Below the pieces are notes generated by a model, which made no database searches, was not told the DNA's origin, and worked only from the letters and a program-made list of their open reading frames with translations. 49,126 bases of DNA from Leptolyngbya sp. DLM2.Bin15. GTDB lineage: Bacteria > Cyanobacteriota > Cyanobacteriia > RECH01. Both the position numbers and the translations under genes were made by a program. Positions 27,432 to 38,200 of this stretch are shown one piece after another. The stretch covers positions 1 to 49,126 of the forward strand of contig RECH01000302.1 of assembly GCA_007694125.1 (NCBI GenBank). The letters run 5' to 3'. Numbering within the stretch: the first letter of the stretch is position 1; each line of letters starts with the position of its first letter.

Positions 27432-29722
27432 GGTGAAAAGTTGCGGAGCCGTAGGGCATTGGTGACCACCAAGACTGAGCTAAAGGCCATGGCGGCTCCG
27501 GCAATAATCGGGTTGAGCAACCAACCGGTGAGGGGATAGAACACCCCAGCGGCGATGGGAATCCCGGCAACGTTGTAGATGAACGCAAAGAATAGATTCT
27601 GGCGAATATTGCGCAGGGTGGCGCGGCTGAGGCGGATGGCGGTGACAATGCCGTCGAGGTTGCCCGACATCAGGGTAATGTCGCTGGCGGCGATCGCCAC
27701 GTCGGTGCCAGTGCCAATGGCAATCCCTACATCGGCCTGGGCCAGGGCTGGCGCATCGTTAATGCCATCGCCCACCATGGCCACAATCCGTTTGCCGGTT
27801 TGCAGTTCCGCCACCTTAGCCGCTTTTTGATCGGGACGTACCTGGGCAAAGACCTGGGTGATGCCGGCCTGATGGGCGATCGCCTCTGCGGTTTTCTGGT
27901 TATCGCCCGTGAGCATGACCACCTCAATCCCCATGCGCTGCAGCGATCCCACGACATCTGCTGAGGACGGCTTGAGGGCATCGGCAATGCTGACCAGTCC
28001 CTGCACGGCACCATCAACGGCGATCCAAACCACCGTTTGTCCGAGGGCTTCCCAATCCCGAGCATGGTCACGAAAGGCCGTATCTTGGCAGGTGTGCCCT
28101 TGGGTATCCATGCCCAGATCTTCTAGCCAGCGCTGGGTGCCAATGTGGACTAGAGGGCGATCGCTGCCTTGTGCCACCCGCCCCTGCACGCCACAGCCAG
28201 CGATCGCATCAAACTGTTCTACTGTCGGCAAGTCACCGTCCTCTGCGATCGCCCCCTGCCGTTGGGCATAGTGAACAATGGCCTCCGCTAGGGGATGTTC
28301 TGAACGCTGTTCCAGGCTAGCCATCCATTGCAATAGCGTTAACTCAAACTGATCCGCCGAGCCACGGGCCGTGACAAACTGGGTCACCGTGGGCTGGCCC
28401 TCGGTCAACGTCCCGGTTTTGTCCAAAATAATTGTACGAATACCGTGGGCTAGCTGCAGGCTATCGGCTCCCTTAATCAAAATGCCATGCTCAGCCCCCT
28501 TACCCGTGCCCACCATAATCGACGTGGGCGTTGCCAGACCCAGGGCACAGGGGCAGGCAATGATCAACACGCTCACCGTGGTCACCACCGCCATCGCCAA
28601 GTTGCCCGTGACTGCGATCCACACCGCAAAGGTGAGGAGAGCGATCGCCAAGACCGCCGGCACAAACCAAGCCGTGACCTGGTCAGCCACCTGCTGAATG
28701 GGAGCCTTCACCGCCTGGGCCTGTTGCACAAGCTGGACAATTTGAGCCAGCACCGTATCCCGCCCCACCCGCGTGGCCCGAAACTGGAAACTGCCGGTTT
28801 TATTCAACGTTGCGCCAATCACCTCATCCCCAGCTCGCTTCTGCACCGGCACACTTTCACCGGTGACCATGGATTCATCCAGGGTAGATTCTCCTTCGAT
28901 GATCACGCCATCCACCGGAATCTTTTCCCCCGGACGCACCAAAATCTGTTCATCTACCTGCACCGTAGCGATCGCCACATCTACCCACTGTCCCTGGCGC
29001 TGCACCCGCGCCGTTTTGGGCTGGAGACCCACCAATTGGCGAATCGCCTCCGAGGTTTTGCCCCGGGCCCGATGCTCAAAAAAGTTGCCCAGCAGAATCA
29101 TGGTGATGATCACCGCAGCTACTTCAAAATAGACATCACGGGCCAGCCCCTGGGCCTGAAACCAGCCGGGAAACAGCATGGGAAATAGGGAGTAGAAATA
29201 GGCGGCGCTTGTCCCTAGAACCACCAAGGTGTCCATATTGGAGCGTCCATGCTTCAACGACATCCAGGCACCGCGATAAAACGATCGCCCACACCAAAAC
29301 TGCACCGGCGTCGCCAGCACCCACTGCACCCAGGCATTATGCAGCCACATGGGAAATCCTGGAATATGGATGCCCAACATGACGGGCAGAGAACCGAAGA
29401 CCAAAATGGCGCTGGCAACACCGCCCACCCACAGCTTGCGCTGCAACTCACGAGCCTCGCGTCGATCGGCAGCCTCCGCTTCATCGAGGGCGATCGCTTC
29501 CCCGAGCTCGGCCGGCATCGATGCTCCGTAGCCAATCTCTTCCACCGCCTGCTGAATAGTCTCCGTCTGCACTTGGGCTGGATCGAGATGAACCGTAGCC
29601 TGTTCCATGCCAAAGTTTACCTGGCAGTCTTGCACACCGGGCACCGCCTTGATGGTGCGTTCAATGGCGGAAGCACAGGCAGCGCAGCTCATGCCGCGCA
29701 AATTGAGGGTTACAGTATCCAT
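27398..29722 (-). CDS. copper-type P1B ATPase (CtaA/PacS/CopA family)
   Basis: This P1B ATPase moves Cu(I) across the plasma or thylakoid membrane. The 774-residue product from ATG 29722 has one N-terminal metal-binding domain, GMSCAAC (10-16), eight membrane helices, the intramembrane site CPC (390-392, in [10 protein letters not shown]), the phosphorylation motif DKTGTLT (Asp434) and the hinge [12 protein letters not shown]. Cyanobacteria have two such pumps, CtaA (import to the thylakoid path) and PacS (thylakoid membrane); I cannot decide which this is. The longer frame to 29779 would start inside the promoter -10, so 29722 is the real start. A MerR-type promoter controls it. Confidence 0.93.
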   Translation of the reverse strand: MDTVTLNLRGMSCAACASAIERTIKAVPGVQDCQVNFGMEQATVHLDPAQVQTETIQQAVEEIGYGASMPAELGEAIALDEAEAADRREARELQRKLWVGGVASAILVFGSLPVMLGIHIPGFPMWLHNAWVQWVLATPVQFWCGRSFYRGAWMSLKHGRSNMDTLVVLGTSAAYFYSLFPMLFPGWFQAQGLARDVYFEVAAVIITMILLGNFFEHRARGKTSEAIRQLVGLQPKTARVQRQGQWVDVAIATVQVDEQILVRPGEKIPVDGVIIEGESTLDESMVTGESVPVQKRAGDEVIGATLNKTGSFQFRATRVGRDTVLAQIVQLVQQAQAVKAPIQQVADQVTAWFVPAVLAIALLTFAVWIAVTGNLAMAVVTTVSVLIIACPCALGLATPTSIMVGTGKGAEHGILIKGADSLQLAHGIRTIILDKTGTLTEGQPTVTQFVTARGSADQFELTLLQWMASLEQRSEHPLAEAIVHYAQRQGAIAEDGDLPTVEQFDAIAGCGVQGRVAQGSDRPLVHIGTQRWLEDLGMDTQGHTCQDTAFRDHARDWEALGQTVVWIAVDGAVQGLVSIADALKPSSADVVGSLQRMGIEVVMLTGDNQKTAEAIAHQAGITQVFAQVRPDQKAAKVAELQTGKRIVAMVGDGINDAPALAQADVGIAIGTGTDVAIAASDITLMSGNLDGIVTAIRLSRATLRNIRQNLFFAFIYNVAGIPIAAGVFYPLTGWLLNPIIAGAAMAFSSVLVVTNALRLRNFSPYTRPKRRLRD

Positions 29723-29777
29723 ACAACCATCCCTGGGAGCACAATAGGTCGGGCTTTGATCAAGCCTGGTACCTTGC

Positions 29778-29809
29778 ATCCTATAGTCTCCACTTCACTG
29801 GAGAGTCAA
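29778..29809 (-). promoter_or_regulatory. MerR-family (copper-type) promoter of the P1B ATPase
   Basis: On the minus strand: -35 TTGACT (29809-29804), then a spacer holding the dyad TCTCCA-N6-TGGAGA, then TATAGG (29785-29780) or TAGGAT (29783-29778). The spacer is 18 or 20 bases, depending on the -10. An over-long spacer filled by a dyad is the hallmark of promoters untwisted by MerR-type activators such as CueR. The predicted RNA start is about 50 bases before the ATG at 29722. No merR-like gene is in the window. Confidence 0.65.
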
Positions 29810-29892
29810 CCCCCGGGATTGTGCTTCATCGTCCAAGTAGGTGAGATTAGCGATCGCCTTTCTGGACACATCTGAACAATCCAGCGCGATCG

Positions 29893-30891
29893 CTACCCAT
29901 GGCGCACCTGATGCCACTGCCAAGCATGGGCAATAATATCGCGCAGGTCGGGATAGCGAGGCTGCCAGTTCAAGATCTGCCGGGCTTTTTCACTGCTGCC
30001 CACCAAGATGGGTGGATCACCGGGGCGGCGATCGCGCTCTAGGACCGTAAACTCGCGGCCGGTGATCTGCTTGGCCTGTTCAATCACCTTGCGCACCGAA
30101 AAGCCATTGCCATTCCCCAGATTAAACACATCGCTGGTTCCTCCCCGGAGCAAATAGTCCACACCGCGCACATGGGCATCGGCTAAGTCGCACACATGGA
30201 CATAGTCGCGAATGCAGGTGCCATCTGGCGTTGGGTAATCTGTCCCAAAGATGGCGATCGCCGGCCGCTTGCCCATGGCCGTCAGTAACACCAAGGGAAT
30301 CAGATGGGTTTCGGGATCATGGTCTTCGCCTAGGCGACCGTTGGGATGGGCACCCGACGCATTAAAGTAGCGAAAACAGACGGACTTCAGGCCATGGGCA
30401 ACATCAAAATCTGCTAACATCCGTTCCACCATGCCCTTACTCGCTGCATAGGGGCTCATGGGCTGGTGGGGCTGGTCTTCACGAATGGGAAAGGTTTCCG
30501 GCACGCCGTAGAGCGCACAGGTTGAGGAAAATACCAAGGTTTTCACAGAGGCCGCCACCATCGCCTCCAGCAGCGTCAGGGTGCCTAGGACATTGTTGCG
30601 GTAGTACTTACCCGGATCCTGCACCGATTCTCCAACTGCTAGATAGGCGGCAAAATGCATCACCGCAGCAATGGAACGACTGGCGAAGAGATCATCCAAC
30701 AGGGCGCGATCGCTGGTGTCGCCCACCACGAGCTCCACCTTCAGCACCGTTTCTACCAGATCGCGGTGTCCGTAGACCAAATTATCTAAAACGACAACGT
30801 CATAACCAGCCTGCCGGAGCGCTAACACTGCGTGGGAGCCAATATAGCCGGCCCCGCCGGTGACTAAAATCGTAGGCGTCTTAGAAGCCAT
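29893..30891 (-). CDS. galE: UDP-glucose 4-epimerase
   Basis: GalE interconverts UDP-glucose and UDP-galactose for polysaccharide and galactolipid-related pathways. The 332-residue protein is an extended short-chain dehydrogenase. The Rossmann motif is GGAGYIGSH (about 12-20), the catalytic triad uses Ser/Thr in FSSTCALYG and Tyr/Lys in YAASKGMVE, and the substrate pocket has RYFNASGAHPNG and IFGTDYPTPDGTCIRDYVHV. The last motif is characteristic of GalE rather than of other epimerases. It lies about 170 bases upstream of the ATPase on the same strand; the ATPase has its own promoter. Confidence 0.95.
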   Translation of the reverse strand: MASKTPTILVTGGAGYIGSHAVLALRQAGYDVVVLDNLVYGHRDLVETVLKVELVVGDTSDRALLDDLFASRSIAAVMHFAAYLAVGESVQDPGKYYRNNVLGTLTLLEAMVAASVKTLVFSSTCALYGVPETFPIREDQPHQPMSPYAASKGMVERMLADFDVAHGLKSVCFRYFNASGAHPNGRLGEDHDPETHLIPLVLLTAMGKRPAIAIFGTDYPTPDGTCIRDYVHVCDLADAHVRGVDYLLRGGTSDVFNLGNGNGFSVRKVIEQAKQITGREFTVLERDRRPGDPPILVGSSEKARQILNWQPRYPDLRDIIAHAWQWHQVRHG

Positions 30892-31362
30892 GCTCAGTGT
30901 TCTCCTTGGAAATGATGGTGATGGTGTTGGGGCAGAGCCGATCCAAACTGCCCTACCGCCAATTAAATCTTAATAAAGCATTCATAAAGAACTCGCGAAC
31001 CTTTGCGGGATAGAACCTCACAATAGGGGAGTCTCGTTAAGCTAGAGGCACGCTGAACTGCCGCCATCTTAGCCCACGTGCTTGACAAGGACAGGGTGTC
31101 ATTGCTCAAATCCCTGCTTTCCTTGCCTTCATTCATCCTTGATCGTCATGGGTTCTTGCCCTCTAGTCGTCTGGCTGGAAGGCAGGATAGGCTAGAAAAA
31201 TTCTAGCCAAGGGCGAGAGTGATCTAGATATCCATAGATAGTCATGAGATGTCCATAGGAGCATCAGAGGCGATCGCCCTGGATGAACCCATTGACAAAC
31301 CAAGAGGACTGGATGAATCGCCGGTCGTTTAACTGTTGTGCAATCCACAGGCCCACTTGCAT
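30892..31362. other. 471-bp divergent gap, galE / DUF1361 gene
   Basis: An AT-rich block at 30961-30990 has ATAAAG repeated 11 bases apart. An imperfect direct repeat containing TCCATAG lies at 31226-31262. Either may contain promoters, but I cannot assign them. No gene is seen. Confidence 0.4.
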
Positions 31363-32010
31363 ATGGAAGATGTTCTTAGAGAGGCGCTCCGTGCGCTCAG
31401 TAGTCACAGTCGCTGGATTCTTTGGAATTTGTTTCTAGCATTTATTCCCTTGGCCATTAGCTTTTGGCTATTTCGCTGGCGACAAGCACGCACCTGGTTT
31501 TGGTGGATTGGGCTGGTGGTTTTCATTGCCTTTTTACCCAATGCCCCCTACCTGCTCACGGATGTGGTGCATCTAATTCGGGCGACCCAGGCCGGCTACT
31601 CAACCTGGGTAATCGCTGTCTTTATGATTCCGGTGCATATTACGGCCATTGTGCTGGGCACCCAAGCCTATGTCATGGCTGTGATTAACCAAAGTTATTA
31701 CCTCCTACAACATCGCGCCCGGCGCTTTGTGTTGCCCGCTGAGTTGCTCACCCATGCCCTCTGTGCCGTTGGCGTTTATCTTGGACGCTTTGTGCGGTTT
31801 AATAGCTGGGATTTGGTCACCCGTCCTGATGAAGTCTTATTAACCACCCTGGATCAGCTCACCTCCGAGCGACCGCTGGTGGTCATGTTCGGCACCTTCG
31901 TCATTTTGACGGTGGTGTATTGGGTGATGAAGCAGATCACCATTGGTCTCCTATTGCGAGTGCGCTATGCCCGCCAAGGACGCAATGTGTTCAAAGAAGC
32001 TCTAGACTGA
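31363..32010 (+). CDS. DUF1361 membrane protein
   Basis: The 215-residue protein has about six membrane segments and the family pattern FLPNAPYLLTDVVHL (about 56-70), together with YLGRFVRFNSWDLVTRP (about 147-163), both diagnostic of DUF1361. Members are found in cyanobacteria and Gram-positive bacteria; no function is established. The ATG at 31363 (MEDVLREALRAL) is preferred to the in-frame TTG at 31336. The gene lies 188 bases upstream of glpX on the same strand; the glpX leader has its own strong ribosome-binding site. Confidence 0.85.
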   Translation: MEDVLREALRALSSHSRWILWNLFLAFIPLAISFWLFRWRQARTWFWWIGLVVFIAFLPNAPYLLTDVVHLIRATQAGYSTWVIAVFMIPVHITAIVLGTQAYVMAVINQSYYLLQHRARRFVLPAELLTHALCAVGVYLGRFVRFNSWDLVTRPDEVLLTTLDQLTSERPLVVMFGTFVILTVVYWVMKQITIGLLLRVRYARQGRNVFKEALD

Positions 32011-32198
32011 TTTCCCCCAACACCTCGGCGGCGGCCTATCCGTCAAGGATAGACACATCAAGGGCTCCGTAGGATTGCGGACGCTGGCCCTTGATGGATG
32101 AATCTTGGGATTGCCACTCGGGAGGGTCGCCGTCGTCTGATAGACTTTTAGATCGAGACGCCGTACGCAGCATAACAATCCGTTGGGAGGGTAAATAG

Positions 32199-33236
32199 GT
32201 GGAGAGTACACTCGGTCTAGAGATTATTGAAGTCGTTGAACAGGCGGCGATCGCATCGGCCCGTTGGATGGGGAAAGGCGAAAAAAACACCGCTGACCAA
32301 GTGGCGGTAGAAGCCATGCGGGAGCGGATGAACAAGATTCACATGCGCGGTCGCATTGTGATTGGGGAAGGAGAACGGGACGATGCGCCCATGCTCTACA
32401 TTGGCGAAGAAGTGGGTATTTGCACTCAGCCCAATGCCACAGATGTTTGCAACCCAGAAGAACTCGTTGAAATCGACATCGCGGTTGATCCCTGCGAAGG
32501 CACCAACTTGGTTGCCTATGGTCAGCCCGGTTCCATGGCCGTGCTAGCCATTGCTGAAAAGGGTGGCCTGTTTGCCGCACCTGACTTTTACATGAAGAAG
32601 TTAGCCGCTCCGGCAGCCGCACGGGGTCATGTAGATATCAACAAATCGGCTACCGAAAACCTGAAAATTTTGTCGGAATGTCTTGATCGTTCCATCGAGG
32701 AACTCGTGGTGGTGGTCATGAAGCGCGATCGCCACAATGACTTGATCAAAGAAATTCGTGACGCTGGCGCACGCGTGCGTTTGATCAGCGATGGAGACGT
32801 GTCAGCAGCAATCTCCTGCGCCTTCTCGGGTACCAACATCCATGCACTCATGGGTATCGGTGCGGCTCCAGAAGGGGTAATTTCGGCAGCGGCGATGGAA
32901 TGCCTCGGCGGGCACTTCCAAGGTCAGTTGATCTACGATCCGGCTGTGGTGAAGACTGGTCTGATTGGCGAAAGTAAGGAAAGTAACCTTGAGCGCCTCC
33001 AGAGCATGAACATTACCGATCCCGATCGCGTTTACAACGGCAACGAGCTGGCTTCCGGCAAGACTCTGCTGTTTGCAGCTTGCGGTATCACCTCCGGTAC
33101 GTTGATGGAAGGCGTGCGCTTCTTCGGCGGCGGTGCTCGTACCCAGAGCTTGGTCATTTCTAACCAATCTCGTACGGCGCGCTTCGTCGATACGATTCAC
33201 CTATCCGGTGAACCCAAGGCCCTGCAACTGCGCTAA
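32199..33236 (+). CDS. glpX: class II fructose-1,6-/sedoheptulose-1,7-bisphosphatase
   Basis: In cyanobacteria this enzyme dephosphorylates both fructose-1,6- and sedoheptulose-1,7-bisphosphate and so serves the Calvin cycle and gluconeogenesis. The 345-residue product starts with GTG at 32199, supported by GGGAGG at 32185-32190. Conserved metal- and substrate-site blocks are [29 protein letters not shown] and a C-terminal [21 protein letters not shown]. Length equals that of cyanobacterial FBP/SBPase, and it is the GlpX-type, not the class I FBPase. A strong terminator follows at 33270, so it is the last gene of its transcript. Confidence 0.95.
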   Translation: MESTLGLEIIEVVEQAAIASARWMGKGEKNTADQVAVEAMRERMNKIHMRGRIVIGEGERDDAPMLYIGEEVGICTQPNATDVCNPEELVEIDIAVDPCEGTNLVAYGQPGSMAVLAIAEKGGLFAAPDFYMKKLAAPAAARGHVDINKSATENLKILSECLDRSIEELVVVVMKRDRHNDLIKEIRDAGARVRLISDGDVSAAISCAFSGTNIHALMGIGAAPEGVISAAAMECLGGHFQGQLIYDPAVVKTGLIGESKESNLERLQSMNITDPDRVYNGNELASGKTLLFAACGITSGTLMEGVRFFGGGARTQSLVISNQSRTARFVDTIHLSGEPKALQLR

Positions 33237-33269
33237 GACGCTGGTTGAGCTATCTTCATAGCGATGATG

Positions 33270-33302
33270 AGCTGGGATGTACGCTGTATGTCCCAGCTTT
33301 TT
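33270..33302 (+). terminator. rho-independent terminator of glpX
   Basis: AGCTGGGA (33270-33277) pairs perfectly with TCCCAGCT (33291-33298), with a 13-nt loop and a run of five T (33298-33302). It lies 33 bases after the glpX stop codon. Confidence 0.85.
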
Positions 33303-33663
33303 GCTACGAACTATCACAGCTTGGGGGATTGACGACTCACGGTTGGGCGGCTGGAACGCGATCGCTTCTGGTTCAACGATTTACAAAAATTTATGCGAAA
33401 ACGCCTGAAAACTAAGGCGTTTCCTGGCTTTAGGAGACTTTAAGTTGATACACTTTCTTGTGATTGCAAATGCCTGCGTTGCATTTGTTTTCAATTAGGA
33501 GAACTTAAATTAATTTTCGTGATGGGATGTCTAGGTTGGTGTAGCTTCCACCGTGAACGAGGAAAAAAACCGCCTGGAGTCTTGATAAATCCAGCATTTT
33601 GATGGCTAACTCAGGACTCAAACCTGACGCAGTGATCAAGCCTGTAAGGTAAACAAATTTCTT

Positions 33664-33670
33664 GGGAGGA
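33664..33670 (+). promoter_or_regulatory. ribosome-binding site of hemA
   Basis: GGGAGGA lies three bases before ATG 33674 (about eight from its centre). It overlaps the in-frame TTG at 33662, which excludes that longer start. Confidence 0.75.
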
Positions 33671-33673
33671 ACG

Positions 33674-34963
33674 ATGAATATTGCCGTTGTGGGCCTTAGC
33701 CACAAAACCGCGCCGGTTGAGGTGCGTGAAAAGCTTAGCATTCCAACCCCCGAAGCAGAACGGGCGATGGCTCAACTCCTCAGCTATCCTCACATTGAAG
33801 AAGTTGCCATCCTGAGCACCTGTAACCGACTAGAAATTTATCTGGTGACCAAAGAAGCCGAGCCCGGCATCCGCGAAGTGGGGCAGTTTCTGGCAGACTA
33901 CGGCAAGATCTCCCTACCCGAACTGCGCGAGCATCTCTTTGTGCTGCTCCACCACGATGCCATCATGCATTTGATGCGGGTGTCGGCAGGGCTCGATAGC
34001 TTGGTGTTGGGTGAGGGGCAGATTCTGTCTCAGGTGAAGCATATGCATAAGCTTGGACAGCAGCACAATAGCGTGGGGCAACTGCTCAACAAGCTGCTAA
34101 AGCAGGCGATTACTGCCGGCAAGCGAGTGCGCACCGAAACTAGCATTGGCACCGGAGCCGTATCCATTAGCTCGGCGGCGGTGGAGCTAGCCCAAATGAA
34201 AGTGGATGACCTCACCCCCCAAAAGGTGGCGGTGGTGGGGGCTGGCAAAATGTCGCGGCTGGTGGTGAAGCACCTCTTGGCCAAAGGAGCCACCGACATC
34301 GCCGTGGTGAACCGTTCCCTCAAAGGGGCGGAGGAGTTGGCTAAGGAATTCAAATCCGCCGACCTCAAGCTGCATACCTTAGGTGATTTGCTGCCGGTGG
34401 TGGCTCAGTCTGACCTTGTGTTTACCGCCACCGCCTCCAACGATCCCTTAATTCATGCGGCCCAGATTGAACCGATTTTGCCGGCGGGGCGATCGCTCAT
34501 GCTGTTCGATATTTCCGTGCCCCGGAACGTCCATAGCGACGTGAACGACCTACCTCAGGTGCATGCCTTCAACGTGGATGACCTGAAGGCCGTGGTGGCT
34601 CAAAACCAAGAAAGCCGCCGACAAATTGCCATGGAAGCGGAAGAGCTGCTGGAGGAAGAGGTGGAATCCTTCGAAGCTTGGTGGCGATCGCTGGAAACGG
34701 TTTCAACGATTAGCTGCCTGCGTGACAAGGTGGAAACTATTCGGGAGCAGGAGCTGGAAAAAGCTCTATCGCGCCTAGGGTCTGAGTTTGCCGAGAAGCA
34801 TCAGGAAATCATCGAAGCCCTAACCCGAGGCATCGTCAACAAAATCCTCCATGATCCTATGGTGCAATTGCGGGCCCAGCAAGACATCGAAGCTCGCCGT
34901 CATGCCATGCAAACCCTGCATACGCTGTTTAACCTAGAGCCTGCCTCCGAGAAGTATAGCTAA
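33674..34963 (+). CDS. hemA: glutamyl-tRNA reductase
   Basis: HemA reduces glutamyl-tRNA with NADPH to glutamate-1-semialdehyde, the first committed step to haem, chlorophyll and bilins in cyanobacteria, and the main control point of the pathway. The 429-residue product starts at [14 protein letters not shown]. Catalytic Cys50 is in [10 protein letters not shown]. The NADPH-binding motif is [10 protein letters not shown], and the helical dimerisation domain is at the C-terminus. Length is normal. It is preceded by an unusually structured leader and followed by a strong 10-bp hairpin. No hemL or other tetrapyrrole gene is adjacent. Confidence 0.96.
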   Translation: MNIAVVGLSHKTAPVEVREKLSIPTPEAERAMAQLLSYPHIEEVAILSTCNRLEIYLVTKEAEPGIREVGQFLADYGKISLPELREHLFVLLHHDAIMHLMRVSAGLDSLVLGEGQILSQVKHMHKLGQQHNSVGQLLNKLLKQAITAGKRVRTETSIGTGAVSISSAAVELAQMKVDDLTPQKVAVVGAGKMSRLVVKHLLAKGATDIAVVNRSLKGAEELAKEFKSADLKLHTLGDLLPVVAQSDLVFTATASNDPLIHAAQIEPILPAGRSLMLFDISVPRNVHSDVNDLPQVHAFNVDDLKAVVAQNQESRRQIAMEAEELLEEEVESFEAWWRSLETVSTISCLRDKVETIREQELEKALSRLGSEFAEKHQEIIEALTRGIVNKILHDPMVQLRAQQDIEARRHAMQTLHTLFNLEPASEKYS

Positions 34964-34979
34964 CGCTAGGACAGAATCC

Positions 34980-35002
34980 TCGGGCGGGCATGGCCCGCCC
35001 GA
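34980..35002. other. very stable 10-bp GC hairpin after hemA
   Basis: TCGGGCGGGC (34980-34989) and GCCCGCCCGA (34993-35002) are perfect complements around a three-base ATG loop. There is no T-run, so it is not a classical terminator; it may protect the hemA mRNA 3' end or stall RNA polymerase. Confidence 0.5.
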
Positions 35003-35131
35003 TTGACATTCTTGCAACCACGGCCCAAAAGCCGACCGAGGGCTGCTTGCCCCCAGTTTTCGTGACCGCCTCCCCGACCTCAACGTGCTGGGATTCGCTG
35101 GACATCGCATCAAGCCACTTCCGCATAGCTA

Positions 35132-35170
35132 GTCCGAACAGCTCGTCCGAACAGCTAGCCCGAACAGGCA
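35132..35170. repeat. three tandem 13-bp repeats
   Basis: Units GTCCGAACAGCTC (35132-35144), GTCCGAACAGCTA (35145-35157) and GCCCGAACAGGCA (35158-35170), about 90 bases before the downstream start. They could be an operator array or replication slippage in non-coding DNA. Confidence 0.7.
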
Positions 35171-35259
35171 GACCGCTAACCTCGTTGACCGCCCCCAATC
35201 CTGTAGCCAGCGATAAACTAGGACTAGCGCTCCGCTGCTCGTTCTAGGCAAGTGTCAGT

Positions 35260-38200
35260 ATGCCGATATTCTCATCTCTTTCATGGCGGCAACGCCCCAA
35301 ACGTCCCTTCAAGGTCAACCTATTGAAGTGGGCGGCGATCGCCCTGGTGGTGATGTTAGGGTTTGACATCCTGACCTTTCTCGCTGCAGAAGGGCTTTGG
35401 TTTCAAGAAGTTGAGTATGGTCAAGTTTTTAGGGCGCGTATCATCACCCAGGGAAGCTTGGGGGCGCTGTCTTCGATTCTCAGCTTCTGGTTCTTAATCT
35501 CTAACTTAAAAACAGCTCGACAATATTCCCATCCATCCTCAGACTCCGACGAGCCTAGTCCAGATTCCTATCCAGGGCATCTAGCCCTACACTGGCTGCT
35601 GCCCGTCGTGCTGCTATTGGGGGTGATTATTGGGGCAGCCTTGCTCTACCACGGGCAACTGGCCACCGATTATTGGAATCCCAATCTCAACATTACAACC
35701 CAAACCACAGCTATCCCCCTCAAGTTTCGCCCTAGGGCTATCTGGCAAGTGGAGCAAATGTTGATGGCCATGTCACCGTGGCTGCTAGCACTGCCGGCCT
35801 TCTTAACCCTAGCGCTGCTGATCTATCCCTACCTGCTGCTGAACGCGATCGCTGTTTTGATGAGCCTCAGCTTTGGGTTAATTTTGTCTGAGCATTGGAT
35901 GAAGGTGTTGCCGGCCTTTGCCATCACCCCATTTGAGCAAACCGATCCTCGATTTCAGCAGGATCTAAGCTTTTATATTTTTCGGCTACCGGTTTGGGAA
36001 TTGATCGACTTTTGGGCGATTGGCCTACTGTCTCTAACGGTGATCTCCGTTTTGCTGCTCTACCTGCTTTCGGGCGATAGTCTGAGCCGCGGTCAATTTT
36101 GTGGATTCTCGCCTCGGCAACAGCGCCACCTATGGCGATTGATGGGCACTTGGCTGCTGGCGATCGCCCTCAGCTATTGGTTAGAACGTTACGAACTGCT
36201 CTATTCCGCCCAAGGTGTGGTTTACGGGGCTAGTTTTACCGATATCAACGTTCAACTACCGCTTTATACCATCCTCAGCTTATTTGCTGGCGTGATGGGA
36301 CTGGGCTGCCTTCTCTACTGGGCGGTCTATCGTCCCCGATCACCCCAAGCGCCGATCCCAAAATCGCGTCCTATACGATCCATGCGAGCCAGGGTTCAAC
36401 AATCTCAGGATGCCAGTGGATTTGTCGTTTTCCGGCTGCTCATCGTAGGCTTGGTGCTCTATGGAATAGGTGCGATCGCCATTGGCGGCATCATGCCCTT
36501 GGTGGTGCAGCGCTTGGTGGTGCAGCCCAATGAATTAGCGCTAGAACGACCCTATATCGAAGATGCGATCGCTGCTAATCGAGAAGCCTTCCGCCTGAAT
36601 AGCATCGAGGTGGAAGAATTCAACCCCCAAGGTACCCTCACCCTAGAAGACCTAGAAAACAACGCCCTCACCGTTGATAATATTCGCCTCTGGGACACCC
36701 GCCCCTTATTGCAAACCAACCGCCAACTGCAGCAGTTTCGGCTGTACTACCGCTTCTACGACGCCGATATTGATCGCTACACCCTCAGAACGCCGGACGG
36801 CGGCACTGCCCAGCAGCAGGTGCTGATCGCCGCCCGTGAACTAGACTATAGCGCTGTTCCAGCCGATGCCCAAACCTGGATTAACGAGCATTTGTTTTAC
36901 ACCCATGGCTACGGGTTCACCATCAGCCCGGTCAACCGGGTGGTTTCTCGCGGGTTGCCCGACTACCTAATCAAAGATATCGGGCATGTGGCCAGTAGTC
37001 CTGAGGTGGAAGCCAGTATCCCCACGGAGCATCCCCGCATCTACTACGGGGAGCTGACCAATAACTATGTGATGGTGAAAACCCACCAGCAGGAGTTGGA
37101 CTATCCTAGCGGCAGTGATAATGTCTACAACACCTATGACGGCACCGGCGGCGTCAGTATTGGGCAATTTTGGCAGCGGTTGATTTTCGCCAAACATCTG
37201 CGAGACTGGCGCATGTTGTTGAGCGAAGACTTTACCCGCGAAACCAAGCTGCTCTTCCGTCGCGAAATTACCGCCCGCGTGAAAGCGATCGCCCCTTTTC
37301 TGCGCTATGACCAAGATCCCTACCTCGTGGTTGCAGATGCAACCCAATCATCGGTTGGAACCTTGGGGCAGAGTGAAGACGCGACCCCCAACTATCTCTA
37401 CTGGGTGATTGATGCCTACACCACGAGCGATCGCTTCCCCTACTCCGATCCCTACACCTATGACTTTAACTACATTCGTAACTCGGTCAAGGTGGTGGTG
37501 GATGCCTACAACGGAGCCGTGACCTTCTTTGTTGCCGATGAACGCGATCCGATCATTCGAACCTGGAGCCGCCTCTTCCCAGATATGTTTCATCCCCTAG
37601 GGGAGATGCCAGCCACCCTCAAGTCCCACATTCGCTATCCCCAGGATCTCTTCCAGGTGCAGGCCAATCAACTGATGACCTACCACATGACCGATCCTCA
37701 GGTGTTTTACAACCGAGAAGATCAGTGGCGGGCTCCCAGCGAAATTTACCGCGATGAATCCCAGGTGATCGAGCCCTATTACCTGCTGATGAAACTGCCC
37801 TCGGAAAATGAAGAGGAGTTTATCTTGCTCCAACCCTTCACCCCCGCCCAGCGTAATAACCTGATCGCCTGGCTAGCCGCGCGTTCTGATGGTCTGATTA
37901 CTCCCGATACGGCCAATGCATCCTATGGTTCTATGCTGCTCTACCGCTTCCCCAAACAGGAATTGGTTTATGGGCCGGAGCAGATTGAAGCGCGGATTAA
38001 CCAAGATCCTGTGATTTCCGAACGGATCTCCCTGTGGAATCGTCAGGGATCGCGGGCCATTCAGGGCAACTTATTGGTGATCCCCATTGAGCAATCGTTG
38101 CTGTATGTGGAACCCCTGTACCTCGAAGCGGAGCAAAATGAACTGCCTACCCTCGTGCGGGTGATTGTGGCCTACGAAAATCGTATTGTCATGGCAGAAA

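Larger units (their letters stand above)
33237..33673. other. 437-bp gap: glpX terminator and structured hemA leader
   Basis: After the glpX terminator come two perfect hairpins: AAACGCCT (33399-33406)/AGGCGTTT (33415-33422) and CAAATGC (33467-33473)/GCATTTG (33481-33487), the second followed by TTTTC. Two 21-base direct repeats, at 33429-33449 and 33494-33514 (16 of 21 identical), each contain TTAGGAGA, which looks like a ribosome-binding site with no gene after it. These probably lie in the hemA leader. Confidence 0.45.

Noticed and set aside
28487-29188. 233-residue + strand frame inside the copper ATPase gene
   Set aside because: Antisense shadow of a well-conserved coding region; His/Arg-rich composition typical of reverse-frame artefacts in GC-rich DNA.
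34990-35247. 85-residue open frame between hemA and the UPF0182 gene
   Set aside because: It starts in the loop of a hairpin, contains the 13-bp tandem repeats and has no ribosome-binding site or family resemblance.
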